A stretch of 64,000 nucleotides of DNA from SFDP01 sp051891855 (lineage in GTDB: Bacteria > Bacillota > Clostridia > Lachnospirales > Lachnospiraceae): assembly GCA_051891855.1 (NCBI GenBank), contig JBJFFP010000070.1, positions 21,826 through 85,825 of the forward strand. The letters are read 5' to 3'. Shown piece by piece: positions 1 through 8,967 of the stretch (within the stretch, counting starts at the first letter, position 1; each line of letters opens with the position of its first letter). The translations under genes and the position numbers were made by a program. The notes below the pieces were generated by a model that worked only from the letters and a program-made list of their open reading frames with translations, was not told where the DNA came from and did not search any database.

Positions 1-2
1 CA

Positions 3-1052
3 AATACCCTTATTTTTGATAATGCCCTTTCTCCTGTTCAGGTACGAAATCTAAATCGAGAGCTGGATGCACTTATTTTGGATCGAACCTCTCTTATTCT
101 GCGTATTTTTGAAAAAAGAGCCAAAACAGGGGAAGCCAAGCTGCAGGTGGAATTAGCCAGATACCAATATCTGCTTCCCCGTCTGATAGGTCTTCGGGAT
201 AACCTAAGCCGTCAGGGCGGTGCCAGCGGTGCCTTAAGCAATAAGGGGCTGGGGGAAAAGAAGCTGGAGCTGGACAGACGTCGAATCGAAAAGCATATTA
301 CGGAACTGAAACATCAGCTGGCTGAAATAGAAGCCAATAAAAGAACTATGCGAAAAAAAAGAAATCTATCCTCTCTTTCTCAGGTAGCTCTTGTGGGTTA
401 TACCAATGCCGGAAAGTCTACTATTATGAATCAGCTGGTTTCCCGCTTTTTGGAAGATGAATCAAAATTGGTTTTGGAAAAGGATATGCTGTTCGCCACT
501 CTGGAAACTAAGGTGCGTAAAATCTCTCCTCCGGGGAAGAAGCCCTTTCTTCTTTCCGATACTGTAGGCTTTATCGACAAGCTGCCCCATCAGTTAATCA
601 AGGCCTTCCGCTCTACTCTCCAAGAGGTTGAGGAGGCTGATCTGCTTCTCCACGTGGTGGATTACAGCGATTCGGATATGGACGAGCATTTACGTGTGAC
701 CGAAGAAACCCTGCAGGAGCTTTCTGCCTCCCATATCCCGGTTCTCTATGTCTACAATAAGGTTGATAAGACTGATTCTGCCCCTTATCCCAGACAAGTG
801 GGAAATAAACTGTATCTGTCTGCCAAAAGTGAAGAGGGGATATCTCTCCTTCTGGACGCAATAGAAAAAGCCCTGAGTAGTAAAGATAAAGAAGTTACTC
901 TCATGCTTCCTTTTTCCCACGGCCATATTGTCTCGCTGCTGACCGGGGAAGCCCAGGTACTTTCCACGGAATATACCCCAGAAGGTACGCGGCTCAGGGT
1001 TCGTGGGCCGGCTTCACTATTGGATCGCTTTACTCAGTTTCAGCAGCCTTAA
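3..1052 (+). CDS. hflX: GTPase HflX, 5' end outside window
   Basis: HflX is a ribosome-associated GTPase that binds the 50S subunit and can split stalled 70S ribosomes. The reading frame is open from base 3, so the start lies upstream; 349 residues are visible, against roughly 420 in the family. The visible part begins inside the HflX N-terminal domain, followed by a helical linker (visible residues about 60-120). The G domain then shows G1 GYTNAGKST, G3 DTVGFI and G4 NKVD. A TTG at 78 could be mistaken for a start, but the family-like protein sequence continues upstream of it. The gene ends 20 bases before a bidirectional hairpin terminator. Identification is secure; the start is not visible. 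Confidence 0.95.
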   Translation, partial: NTLIFDNALSPVQVRNLNRELDALILDRTSLILRIFEKRAKTGEAKLQVELARYQYLLPRLIGLRDNLSRQGGASGALSNKGLGEKKLELDRRRIEKHITELKHQLAEIEANKRTMRKKRNLSSLSQVALVGYTNAGKSTIMNQLVSRFLEDESKLVLEKDMLFATLETKVRKISPPGKKPFLLSDTVGFIDKLPHQLIKAFRSTLQEVEEADLLLHVVDYSDSDMDEHLRVTEETLQELSASHIPVLYVYNKVDKTDSAPYPRQVGNKLYLSAKSEEGISLLLDAIEKALSSKDKEVTLMLPFSHGHIVSLLTGEAQVLSTEYTPEGTRLRVRGPASLLDRFTQFQQP

Positions 1053-1072
1053 GCCCTACATGAATTAAAAAT

Positions 1073-1093
1073 CCCCGGTCACAAAGACCGGGG
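1073..1093. terminator. Bidirectional terminator between hflX and SEC-C gene
   Basis: Perfect 8-bp stem (CCCCGGTC / GACCGGGG) with a five-base loop, flanked by A-rich sequence on the left and TAATTTT on the right. It lies between convergent genes and can serve both. Confidence 0.85.
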
Positions 1094-1106
1094 GGTAATT
1101 TTAAAA

Positions 1107-1610
1107 TTAATTTTTTCCGCAGCACTTCTTGTACTTCTTACCGCTTCCGCAGGGGCAGGGATCATTGGGATATACCTTGTCCTCTTTTACAACGGTGGTA
1201 GAAGACCTTTGCTCCTTATAAAGTGCCTTTCTGGTTTCTTCATCGAAGATAGCTTCCCATTCCGGCAGCTCATACAGCCAGTCTGCACCTGCTGCTACCA
1301 TGTTTTTATAAAGAAGGGCCTTATCAAAGCCTAAATTGACTTGTGTATCCTCTTCCATTTCCTCAATGGGATTGGCTTCCTTTAAACTGTCATTTATTCC
1401 ATCCAGAAAACCGGTCATAGTCATTACACTTACTTCGTATTGATCAGCCAACTCTTTTACCGTTCCGGAAACCACTTCATCGGGTTTTTTCAGCAGCTGG
1501 GCATAAATCTCCTTCTCTGCTTCAAAGTAGGTATTCCAAAAACGCTGTAGATCTCCCTTATTTGCAGTCTCGGAATATGCCGTATCTCTCCATTTTTTTA
1601 ATAATGCCAT
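1107..1610 (-). CDS. SEC-C motif protein
   Basis: This 167-residue protein of unknown function ends in a SEC-C zinc-binding motif (CPCGSGKKYKKCCG), the module found at the SecA C-terminus and on many stand-alone proteins. The rest is predicted mostly helical and acidic, without membrane segments or a signal peptide, so it is probably cytosolic. The start at 1610 is preferred because GGAGG sits five bases before it; an ATG four codons upstream would contain that ribosome site within the gene. It is the last gene before a shared terminator and lies 30 bases downstream of the large secreted-protein gene. A role in chaperone or secretion work would be inference only. Confidence 0.8.
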   Translation of the reverse strand: MALLKKWRDTAYSETANKGDLQRFWNTYFEAEKEIYAQLLKKPDEVVSGTVKELADQYEVSVMTMTGFLDGINDSLKEANPIEEMEEDTQVNLGFDKALLYKNMVAAGADWLYELPEWEAIFDEETRKALYKEQRSSTTVVKEDKVYPNDPCPCGSGKKYKKCCGKN

Positions 1611-1639
1611 TGCTTCCTCCATTCTACCAGCCTAATAGA

Positions 1640-4600
1640 CTATTCCAAAAATTTTTCAATGGAACGCTGTCCGATTTTGAACGTTACGGTCTTTCTTCCG
1701 CCATACCGGCCAATTCCTTCAAAAGTTACACTGGCAGTTCCCCTCTGTACATTTTTAGTATAACTTCCTTCTACAACTCTGATATTGGCCTCATTCTCTC
1801 CATCCTTTTTCAGATAGAGATAATGTACATCTTTTCCAATTTTCAAATAAGCAACCTCAATGTCTTCATTTCCATCAATTTCAATTTCCTGTCCGGTATA
1901 TTCCTGAGGCTTAAGCCGGATGGTTGCCTTACTGATGTCATAGCCTGCTTCCAGGATACGGTAGGTCCCGGTGACCTTACCTGTATAATTATTACCGGTC
2001 ATGGTAATGTTAACCTCAACCTCTGAGCCTATGGGCATAACAGAAGCAGGCCCCAGGCTGTCTCCCTCTTTCAGGGTATCGTACCCCACGGGCAGACTTC
2101 CCGCCTTATATTCCAGTGACTGATAATCCTTGGTGCTCAACTTCTTTCCGTCTGCATCATACACGGCTATGCTCTGCTTCCAACCGTTCTTCTTATCACT
2201 GAATATCTTGTCCTTAGCTACAATGTATACATCACCATTGTATTCACCATCAAGGTCTTTTACCACAATTTCAAAAGGTACTTCAATGGTGCCTGAGTAG
2301 TTTCCTTTTCCCTTAACCACTACAGCAGGTACCTTAGCTGTCGTGCTTGTTGTTACAGCAGTATTGTTCTTATAGCTTACCGTGTAGTCAATACCGGCTG
2401 TCAGCGTATCTCCATCAGAATTTTCAACCGTTACTGCCGGCTTTGCACCGCCCTTCATATAAGGCATTTTTATCACTCCGCCTTCTCCCACACGGGCGGC
2501 TTCATCCGTTATATTAACCTGAAAAGCCGACTGTGAGTCATTCATGGAAGCTGCTACAATTTTAAAGCTTATTTTCTTCGTTCCGGTATAGCCTTCTTCC
2601 TCACAGCCATCCAGAACCATAGTGGCAGTTCCCTTGTTTATGTTCTTCTGGTAGGTAACGGTATAGTGTACGTCTTTCTCCAGCTGTATGGGTTCCTGTC
2701 CTTTCCTTACCTGATAGGCAAAGGTAACCGGCTCATAATCACTTCCGCCTTCGGTGGGCTTAATCTCTTCACCGGTATAGGTATAGCTTTTAGGCAGTCC
2801 TGATATCTTTGCCTTACTGATGTTGATTCCATTAATCTTGAAGGTGATTCGTTTGGTTCCGATATAGGCATATCCATCCTCATCAGCATCCTTACCGGTT
2901 CCCTCAAGAATAATGGTGGCCGTTCCCACTGCTGTATTGTTTTCATAGCTTACCGTATATTCACCGCTGTCGGGAACATTACCCTTGTCCTCAAGTACAT
3001 CCGTCTTATACTTTACGGTTATAGCTCCCTGAGTCAAGCCATCTCCGCTTTTTCCATCCTCCTCATTCCAGTTCAGATTCTTGATCCCTTTTACGGTCAC
3101 CTTGCTCATGGGAATTTCTTCCTTTTCCCCATTTTTTTGACCGATAACCAGCTGAATTTCTTTTGTTCCGGCGAAGTTACCCATACCCACGAGGGTAAGA
3201 GTCTCTATAGTCTGGTTATCAGCCGCTCCGATAAAAGCCTCGTTATCGTTCTTTTTTTCTACATATTCTTGTACATCGAAATCCTTCTTGTATTTCAGCG
3301 CCTTCCCTTGCCAGGTAACCACGGGAATAGGCCTCTGGCTTTTGTTGTTATAGGTAACAAAAAGATCATCTGCTTTTACTGCACCGTCGTTAAGATCCGT
3401 TTTCCTAATCTGGAAATAAATGGTATGAGTTCCCGAATAGTTCCCCTTCATTTTGATAATCAGCTGGGGAGCTTTTTCCCGATCAATATTATTGTTCTCA
3501 GCTGCCTGCATTGTACCATCAGCATTCATCAGCTGGCGTTCAGTGCCTTCACTCTTAACGGCAACACCACCTGATGGTGCTGTCCACTCGTAAGCATTGG
3601 TATTATTCTTATAGGAAACGGTATAATCCGTATTCTCTTTCAGAAGTACCTCTCCGTCATATAGCTGAAAACTCTGTACAATTTTTTGTCCGGTATAAGG
3701 TATTCCTTTCTCGATACCGCTTACCCAGATATTCTCCGGTGTTGCAGCCGCATTATCAATTATGGAAACCTCCATGTCCAGTGTCACTTGAGAATAATTG
3801 TTCATTCCCGTAATCCCAACGGTAATCGTTTCACTGCCGATGGCACCGTCGGTCAGTCCCTCCTTCAATCTGAAGGACAAGTCACTGTCAACCATCTTAA
3901 TCTCAACAAGATTACTGCCACTGTAATTTGGCGTATAAGTCAGTCCTGTATCAGTTTGAAGGTAACCGGGTAATGATTGTACACTCTTCAGAAGAGAAAT
4001 CCTTTGTTCCCCGGTATTGGAATAGCCGATTCCCTTACCGATACTATCCTGAAGATTTTTGGAAGCCTGATTTATGGTAAATGTATCTTCTGCTCTTACC
4101 TCTTTATAATCACCTGTTGCTCCAAAAATTGCTGTAACAGTATACTCTCCTGCATCTACAGGCTTCTTGCTGGTAGGGCCATAGGAATTTCCATTCTTCG
4201 TTCTTCCCGAATAAGAGTAGGTAACAGTCCCCACCCCATTGGTATCTGATTGGGGTTTAGGATTACTTGCGGTTTCTCCATAGCTCCAGTCATCCATCTG
4301 TACACTTGCCTGGCCATCGGCCGGCTCTATCGTAACCTCAGTGGTGTTGCTGGAAATGGAAGCAGTTTTCCCTGTGGCTGTATCTGTATTGGTAACCACA
4401 CAGTAATACCAGAAGGTTCCTACTGTATCTGTAGGCGGGGTAAAGGTGGAAGCCACCTCATTAGCAATCAGCGTACCCCCACTGCTATTGTTGGTGCTGT
4501 TTTTATACCATTGATAGGAAAGCTGACCGGTACCGGTTGCCCTCACCTCAATAGCCGCAGCATTCCCCCCCTTAGTATAGCTTGCAGTAGCTGCCGGCTG

Positions 4601-6394
4601 CTGGGTAATAACCGGTGCTTCTACCGTCTCGTTTTTTCCATCGTTGGTATCCTCTTCTGCTTCTACCACAATCTTAAAGCTGACGGTTTTTAATTTATTA
4701 TTTGCCATATACTCTTTGGGTACTGACAAATAGAATGTATGACTACCTTCCGGAAGACCACGAAAAACTTCATCATTAACTTCTCTAAAGTATAGCTCAC
4801 TGCCGTAAATCTCTAAAATATACTGAACCCATTTAACAGAAAATCTATAGGAATAATAACCCGAATCACTATTACGCACTGCTGAAGAGCTATCATATAG
4901 AACGGTCAGTGGAATGGTCCCTAAATCAGCAAATTCTTCATCTACACCATCTGCCCAGACAATATCCAATCCCTCATAGATAGTTTGACTGTCGGGAGCC
5001 ACTTTCACAGTTTCATAGCCTTGACGAATAGAAATAGATTCAATCTTATCTATTGTAGTCTCATTGCTACCATCCTCCGAGGTATAAACTCCCCAATTCC
5101 CGTTCTGATTGGTAAATACCATCTGCGGATGGGTACTGGGCGGCAGCAGAGTAAAGGCGCCATCTGCTGAAGACGGTGCTGAAATATAAGCATGGTTCTC
5201 TGTAGGCAGCTTTCCTCTGTCATTAAAAATCTCCCCAATTCCAACCTTAGTGTTTCCCGTCACCTGGCCGGTAATGGTAAGGCGCTGGCTTTGTCCCAGA
5301 ACAAGGGAACCACCGCCGATAAAATCATTGATGCTCAGACTGCTTTCCACTTGGGTCAAATTAAGCAATGTATCCTGAGGAACAACAACATTGGCATTAG
5401 GATAGAGGCTACTGTATCCTCCATTTTTTAAAGTTAGCTTAGGATTAGCACCGCCATTTTTATTCAGCTCTAATCTTCCTATATTCGTTACAGTCAAACT
5501 GTCACTATATCCGTTTACTGAAGTAACCTGTACTGTAGCTCCTGCATTTTCTATTCCCGTAGCACCATTGACCAAAGATACATCACTGCCACTTTTCAGC
5601 TTAATAACCACACCACCATTGGCAATACAGCCTGTGCTCGGAACAATTTTATCGTAATAAGCTGTGCTTATATTTGTGTTTCCCTCTTTTACTCCTGTAT
5701 AGGTGGCACCATGGGCATATACTGCTGCCCTCCCACCGGATATCCCGCTAATCTCCATGGTTACGGGGAAGGTCACGCCTGCATCATTATTACTCTGCGC
5801 CGGGCCTGTAGTGCCATCTGCATTGATTATCAGGGGAGTAATATTATAAATATTTCCTGCATAGAGATTTAATCCCTGCGTTACTGAGGCTGTACTGGAA
5901 ATCGTAACATTATTGAGGGTAATGGTACTTCCACTTCCTGCAGTAGCTGAAAACAGCTGATTATTCCCTACTCCGCCGGCTGAAATGGAAAAGGGATCCA
6001 TATGCCCCCATTTAATCGTGACCCCATTCAGGGTCAAATTGTGTCCATTGGTAAAGATGCCCAAATATGCTGGATTAGAAAAAATAAGCGTAGTATTGTT
6101 AAAGGTCGCATCTGCCCCCAACACCATTCCCGCATTTGATAAACCGATTGTCCCTCCATTAATGGTAAGCCCCTGTTGTACAATCAGCGGGCTGTCATCT
6201 GACGGACGATTTGTATTTATCTCACCACTGATGGTATAGGTTCCCCCATTTCTAAAGGCGGCTTCCAACTCATTTGCAGTAGATAGGGAAGTCCCCGATG
6301 TTGCCCGCGCAAAATTTCCACTGGCACCAAATCCCCAAAATAGGATTCCCAATGTAAGCAGTATTGCACCAAATAAATGCTTCCTTTTTCTCAT
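1640..6394 (-). CDS. Very large secreted repeat protein (beta-helix plus Ig-like/MBG-type repeats)
   Basis: 1584 residues. A basic N-terminus and hydrophobic core followed by FARA (about residues 1-31) form a Sec signal peptide. Residues about 40-440 are rich in short Asn/Gly/Thr turns with recurring 'LTINGG' and 'LTLNGVTI' patterns, as in right-handed beta-helix (pectate-lyase-like) folds. The rest contains MBG/YDG-like Ig-type modules with signatures such as DYTVSYKNNT, GNYSGT and YTGTKKISFKI, repeated at least six times between about residues 880 and 1584. I see no LPXTG sorting signal, SLH domain, choline-binding repeat or C-terminal hydrophobic anchor, so the attachment mode is unknown. 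It is probably a surface adhesin or matrix protein. The ribosome site is AAGGAG. A 7-3-7 palindrome lies 41 bases upstream. Confidence 0.85.
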   Translation of the reverse strand: MRKRKHLFGAILLTLGILFWGFGASGNFARATSGTSLSTANELEAAFRNGGTYTISGEINTNRPSDDSPLIVQQGLTINGGTIGLSNAGMVLGADATFNNTTLIFSNPAYLGIFTNGHNLTLNGVTIKWGHMDPFSISAGGVGNNQLFSATAGSGSTITLNNVTISSTASVTQGLNLYAGNIYNITPLIINADGTTGPAQSNNDAGVTFPVTMEISGISGGRAAVYAHGATYTGVKEGNTNISTAYYDKIVPSTGCIANGGVVIKLKSGSDVSLVNGATGIENAGATVQVTSVNGYSDSLTVTNIGRLELNKNGGANPKLTLKNGGYSSLYPNANVVVPQDTLLNLTQVESSLSINDFIGGGSLVLGQSQRLTITGQVTGNTKVGIGEIFNDRGKLPTENHAYISAPSSADGAFTLLPPSTHPQMVFTNQNGNWGVYTSEDGSNETTIDKIESISIRQGYETVKVAPDSQTIYEGLDIVWADGVDEEFADLGTIPLTVLYDSSSAVRNSDSGYYSYRFSVKWVQYILEIYGSELYFREVNDEVFRGLPEGSHTFYLSVPKEYMANNKLKTVSFKIVVEAEEDTNDGKNETVEAPVITQQPAATASYTKGGNAAAIEVRATGTGQLSYQWYKNSTNNSSGGTLIANEVASTFTPPTDTVGTFWYYCVVTNTDTATGKTASISSNTTEVTIEPADGQASVQMDDWSYGETASNPKPQSDTNGVGTVTYSYSGRTKNGNSYGPTSKKPVDAGEYTVTAIFGATGDYKEVRAEDTFTINQASKNLQDSIGKGIGYSNTGEQRISLLKSVQSLPGYLQTDTGLTYTPNYSGSNLVEIKMVDSDLSFRLKEGLTDGAIGSETITVGITGMNNYSQVTLDMEVSIIDNAAATPENIWVSGIEKGIPYTGQKIVQSFQLYDGEVLLKENTDYTVSYKNNTNAYEWTAPSGGVAVKSEGTERQLMNADGTMQAAENNNIDREKAPQLIIKMKGNYSGTHTIYFQIRKTDLNDGAVKADDLFVTYNNKSQRPIPVVTWQGKALKYKKDFDVQEYVEKKNDNEAFIGAADNQTIETLTLVGMGNFAGTKEIQLVIGQKNGEKEEIPMSKVTVKGIKNLNWNEEDGKSGDGLTQGAITVKYKTDVLEDKGNVPDSGEYTVSYENNTAVGTATIILEGTGKDADEDGYAYIGTKRITFKINGINISKAKISGLPKSYTYTGEEIKPTEGGSDYEPVTFAYQVRKGQEPIQLEKDVHYTVTYQKNINKGTATMVLDGCEEEGYTGTKKISFKIVAASMNDSQSAFQVNITDEAARVGEGGVIKMPYMKGGAKPAVTVENSDGDTLTAGIDYTVSYKNNTAVTTSTTAKVPAVVVKGKGNYSGTIEVPFEIVVKDLDGEYNGDVYIVAKDKIFSDKKNGWKQSIAVYDADGKKLSTKDYQSLEYKAGSLPVGYDTLKEGDSLGPASVMPIGSEVEVNITMTGNNYTGKVTGTYRILEAGYDISKATIRLKPQEYTGQEIEIDGNEDIEVAYLKIGKDVHYLYLKKDGENEANIRVVEGSYTKNVQRGTASVTFEGIGRYGGRKTVTFKIGQRSIEKFLE

Positions 6395-6434
6395 TCTTCC
6401 TTCTCCTTACGTAATTTTTTCTTTTGTATACCGT

Positions 6435-6451
6435 TGTATATCGTATATACA
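6435..6451. promoter_or_regulatory. Palindrome upstream of the large secreted protein (candidate operator)
   Basis: TGTATAT-CGT-ATATACA is a perfect 7-bp inverted repeat with a 3-bp centre in the 70-bp gap before the secreted-protein gene, and a further GTATAC lies next to it. The size and symmetry suit a dimeric repressor site, but no cognate regulator is identified. AT-rich promoter sequence could also give this by chance. Confidence 0.35.
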
Positions 6452-6464
6452 GCTATCAAAGTAT

Positions 6465-7220
6465 TTAGCTTTCCAGCTTTCCGATAAATTCCCGAACTCT
6501 CTGGTTATTGGAAGAAAACAGCTCTTCCGGCATGCCCTCTTCCACAATCACCCCGCCTTCCATAAAGATGATTCGGTCAGAAACCTCTCTGGCAAATTTC
6601 ATCTCATGGGTAACAATAATCATCGTCATATGCTGTCTTGCCAATTCTTTAATTACCTTAAGCACCTCACCTGTCAGCTCCGGATCCAGTGCCGAGGTGG
6701 GCTCATCAAAAAACAAAACCCTGGGCTGCAGAGCCAGGGCTCTTGCAATGGATACCCTCTGCTGCTGTCCGCCTGAAAGCTGATGGGGATAAACATCTGC
6801 CTTATCCTCCAACCCCAGCTGGGTAAGAAGGGTCATAGCCCTTTCCCTGGCCTCCTTTTTCGGTACCTTATCTACAGAAACAGGAGCATCCATGATATTT
6901 TTCAATACAGTATAATGAGGAAACAGATTAAAATTTTGAAACACCAGACCAAAGGTACGGCTGATACGTTTTACCTCTGCATGGGAAGCAGTCATTACCT
7001 CTCCCTGGTTTTCCCATACTACCCTTTCTCCTCCATAGCTTAACTCACCGCCATCCATCTCCTCCAAAAGAGTGGCACAGCGAAGAAGAGTAGATTTTCC
7101 GGAGCCTGAAGGGCCGATTATCGATACCACCTCTCCCTGATTCACTGCAAGGGAAATATCCTTCAAGACCTCCAGCTCACCAAATTGTTTCTTCATATGC
7201 TTTACTTCCACTAAATTCAT
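6465..7220 (-). CDS. Polar amino-acid ABC transporter, ATP-binding protein
   Basis: GlnQ/HisP-type ATPase that powers amino-acid uptake. With the start at 7220 the protein has 251 residues, the usual length. It carries Walker A (GPSGSGKST), a Q-loop (FQNFNLFPH), the ABC signature (LSGGQQQR), Walker B (VLFFDEPTSALDP) and the H-loop (VTHE). The start is set by AGGAG five bases upstream; an ATG 13 codons earlier would overlap the end of the permease gene. It is the last gene of the cluster solute-binding protein-permease-ATPase, which shares one orientation. Substrate specificity cannot be read from this subunit. Confidence 0.93.
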   Translation of the reverse strand: MNLVEVKHMKKQFGELEVLKDISLAVNQGEVVSIIGPSGSGKSTLLRCATLLEEMDGGELSYGGERVVWENQGEVMTASHAEVKRISRTFGLVFQNFNLFPHYTVLKNIMDAPVSVDKVPKKEARERAMTLLTQLGLEDKADVYPHQLSGGQQQRVSIARALALQPRVLFFDEPTSALDPELTGEVLKVIKELARQHMTMIIVTHEMKFAREVSDRIIFMEGGVIVEEGMPEELFSSNNQRVREFIGKLES

Positions 7221-7230
7221 CTTTTCTCCT

Positions 7231-7893
7231 TTAACGGAAATATTGGAATCTTCGTTCAATATATTCCATGATGAAGGCTACCAGATAGTTAAAAACAAAG
7301 TAAAAAACACCGGCCACCATCAAAGGCATAATCGTCGTTTCTTTTGCACTGATTCTTTGAGCAATAGTAAACATTTCCGACATGGCAATTACGGATGCCA
7401 GTGAAGTATCCTTAACCAGCGTAATGGTTTCATTGGTTACCGGAGGAAGGATACGCTTTACTACCTGTGGAAAAATTATTTTGAAAAAGGTCTGAAACTT
7501 ATTATAGCCAAGTATCTTTGCTGCCTCATATTGGCCAATGGGAATAGACTCAATTCCCGAGCGATAAATCTCCGCAAAATAAGCCGCATAATTAATGGAA
7601 AAGGCAATAATAACGGCGACAAACCGATATCCCCGGGAAAGCTTCATATCAAAGGCATAATAAGGCCCGAAATAAACCACTAAGAGCTGAAGCATCAGCG
7701 GGGTTCCCCTCATGATGGCAATATAGATTTTCACCAGACTTCTCACCAGGACATTTTTTGATATTCTTCCGAAAGAAACCAGAAGTCCCAATGGCAGAGA
7801 GAAGAGTAATGTGAAGAAAAAAATCTCAACTGAAATCAGCATTCCTTCTCCCAACAGGGTGAGCATGGTTGACATTGACATTATACCATACAT
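7231..7893 (-). CDS. Polar amino-acid ABC transporter, permease
   Basis: 220-residue HisM/GlnP-type inner-membrane permease with about five hydrophobic segments. The cytoplasmic EAA loop that contacts the ATPase is clear: QYEAAKILGYNKFQTFFKIIFPQ. That matches the family pattern EAA---G---------I-LP. Length is typical. The gene lies 10 bp upstream of the ATPase gene and is separated from the solute-binding-protein gene by a hairpin followed by T residues, so it is probably made at a lower level than the binding protein. Only one permease gene is present, so it probably forms a homodimer. Confidence 0.93.
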   Translation of the reverse strand: MYGIMSMSTMLTLLGEGMLISVEIFFFTLLFSLPLGLLVSFGRISKNVLVRSLVKIYIAIMRGTPLMLQLLVVYFGPYYAFDMKLSRGYRFVAVIIAFSINYAAYFAEIYRSGIESIPIGQYEAAKILGYNKFQTFFKIIFPQVVKRILPPVTNETITLVKDTSLASVIAMSEMFTIAQRISAKETTIMPLMVAGVFYFVFNYLVAFIMEYIERRFQYFR

Positions 7894-7920
7894 CCTTTCC
7901 TTTTAATAGAAAAACCTATA

Positions 7921-7981
7921 AAAAAACTGTCCCAAAGCAAAGCTCATTCTTACTGCGAAGAACAATCCTTACCCGGGACAG
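7921..7981 (-). terminator. Stem-loop with T-tract between binding-protein and permease genes
   Basis: Read on the minus strand, CTGTCCC pairs with GGGACAG across about 41 bases and is followed directly by seven T residues. A second small hairpin (TTCTT / AAGAA) lies inside the loop. It sits inside the operon, 14 bases after the binding-protein stop codon, so it probably acts as a partial terminator or mRNA stabiliser that raises the binding-protein-to-permease ratio. Confidence 0.6.
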
Positions 7982-7995
7982 CCCTAAGTTCTAAC

Positions 7996-8877
7996 TTATT
8001 CTAAGCATACCAGACCGGACATACCGTAATCTGCATATTTTTCAACAATTTCTGCGAAGGTACCGTCCGCTACCATCTCCATCAGAGTGGACTCAACCGC
8101 ATCCCTTAACGTTTCATTCCCTAATAGGAATCCGATACCGTACTGCTCACTGGCCAGTTCTTCCTCCAAAATAATGAAGCCGTCACCACGAGAAGCAAGC
8201 TGGTAGCTGGCTACACCGATATCTACTGCCAAAGCATCGATAGCACCTGCCTCCAAATCCATAAATGCGGTATTATAATCTGCATACTGTTCCATACCGG
8301 CAAAGGTAGCTGCCAGATCAGAGCCGGGTGCCTCTTCCAGAGCTGCAAGTGCTGAGGAATCCTGCTGAACGCCTACAATCTTTCCTGCCAAATCCGTCTG
8401 TACGGTAATGCCGGAATCAGCACTTACCACGATTACCTGCTTATTATTTACATAAGGAACAGACCAGGTATACTTATCCTCTCTTCCATTAATGGTAAAG
8501 CCATTCCAGATACAGTCAATGGCTCCTGAGGACAATTCCATATCCTTTGCTGCCCAGTCAATAGGCTCCTTAATCAGCTCCCAACCGTTCCGGTCACAAA
8601 CCTCCTGTGCCAAATCCAGATCAAAGCCTACATAATCACCGTTATCATCCATATAGCCATAAGGCGGAAAGCTTGCATCAAAGCCTACCGTAAGAGTGGT
8701 TCTTTCTTCCGGATTTTCTGCCGGTGCAGCTTCTGCTGCCACCTCACTGCTTTCCTCCTGTACCTGGGCACTGTCTGCTGCCGCATTCTCTGCCTCTTTC
8801 TGTCCACCGGTGCTTCCACAGCCTGCTGCTGCCAACATCACTGCTGCCATTACGGCAGCTACAAATCTCTTTTTCAT
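7996..8877 (-). CDS. Polar amino-acid ABC transporter, solute-binding lipoprotein
   Basis: 293 residues of the SBP_bac_3 family. The N-terminus is a lipoprotein signal ending LAAAGC, predicting lipidation of Cys20, followed by a low-complexity Glu/Ala linker to about residue 60. The binding domain starts at LTVGFDASFPPYGY and contains the typical GFDLDLAQEVC motif. The gene has GGAGGAGATT before ATG and a strong promoter just upstream. It is first in the transporter cluster. The ligand is not certain; cystine or another polar amino acid is possible. Confidence 0.93.
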   Translation of the reverse strand: MKKRFVAAVMAAVMLAAAGCGSTGGQKEAENAAADSAQVQEESSEVAAEAAPAENPEERTTLTVGFDASFPPYGYMDDNGDYVGFDLDLAQEVCDRNGWELIKEPIDWAAKDMELSSGAIDCIWNGFTINGREDKYTWSVPYVNNKQVIVVSADSGITVQTDLAGKIVGVQQDSSALAALEEAPGSDLAATFAGMEQYADYNTAFMDLEAGAIDALAVDIGVASYQLASRGDGFIILEEELASEQYGIGFLLGNETLRDAVESTLMEMVADGTFAEIVEKYADYGMSGLVCLE

Positions 8878-8938
8878 AATCTCCTCCGTTTAACTCCTGT
8901 TCCTTTAGCAATTTACTACACTAAATCAGTCGGGATTT

Positions 8939-8967
8939 ATCTTATCAAATCTCCTTTTTTTTGTCAA
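8939..8967 (-). promoter_or_regulatory. Promoter of the amino-acid transporter
   Basis: On the minus strand TTGACA, a 17-bp spacer and TAAGAT. The -35 box overlaps the TGA stop codon of the upstream coiled-coil gene, so the transporter promoter is embedded at the end of the preceding operon, and no terminator is visible between the two units. Confidence 0.8.

Noticed and set aside
3137..5431. Several plus-strand open frames opposite the large secreted-protein gene
   Set aside because: They lie antisense to a coherent 1584-residue coding frame, lack good ribosome sites and show no protein-like motifs.
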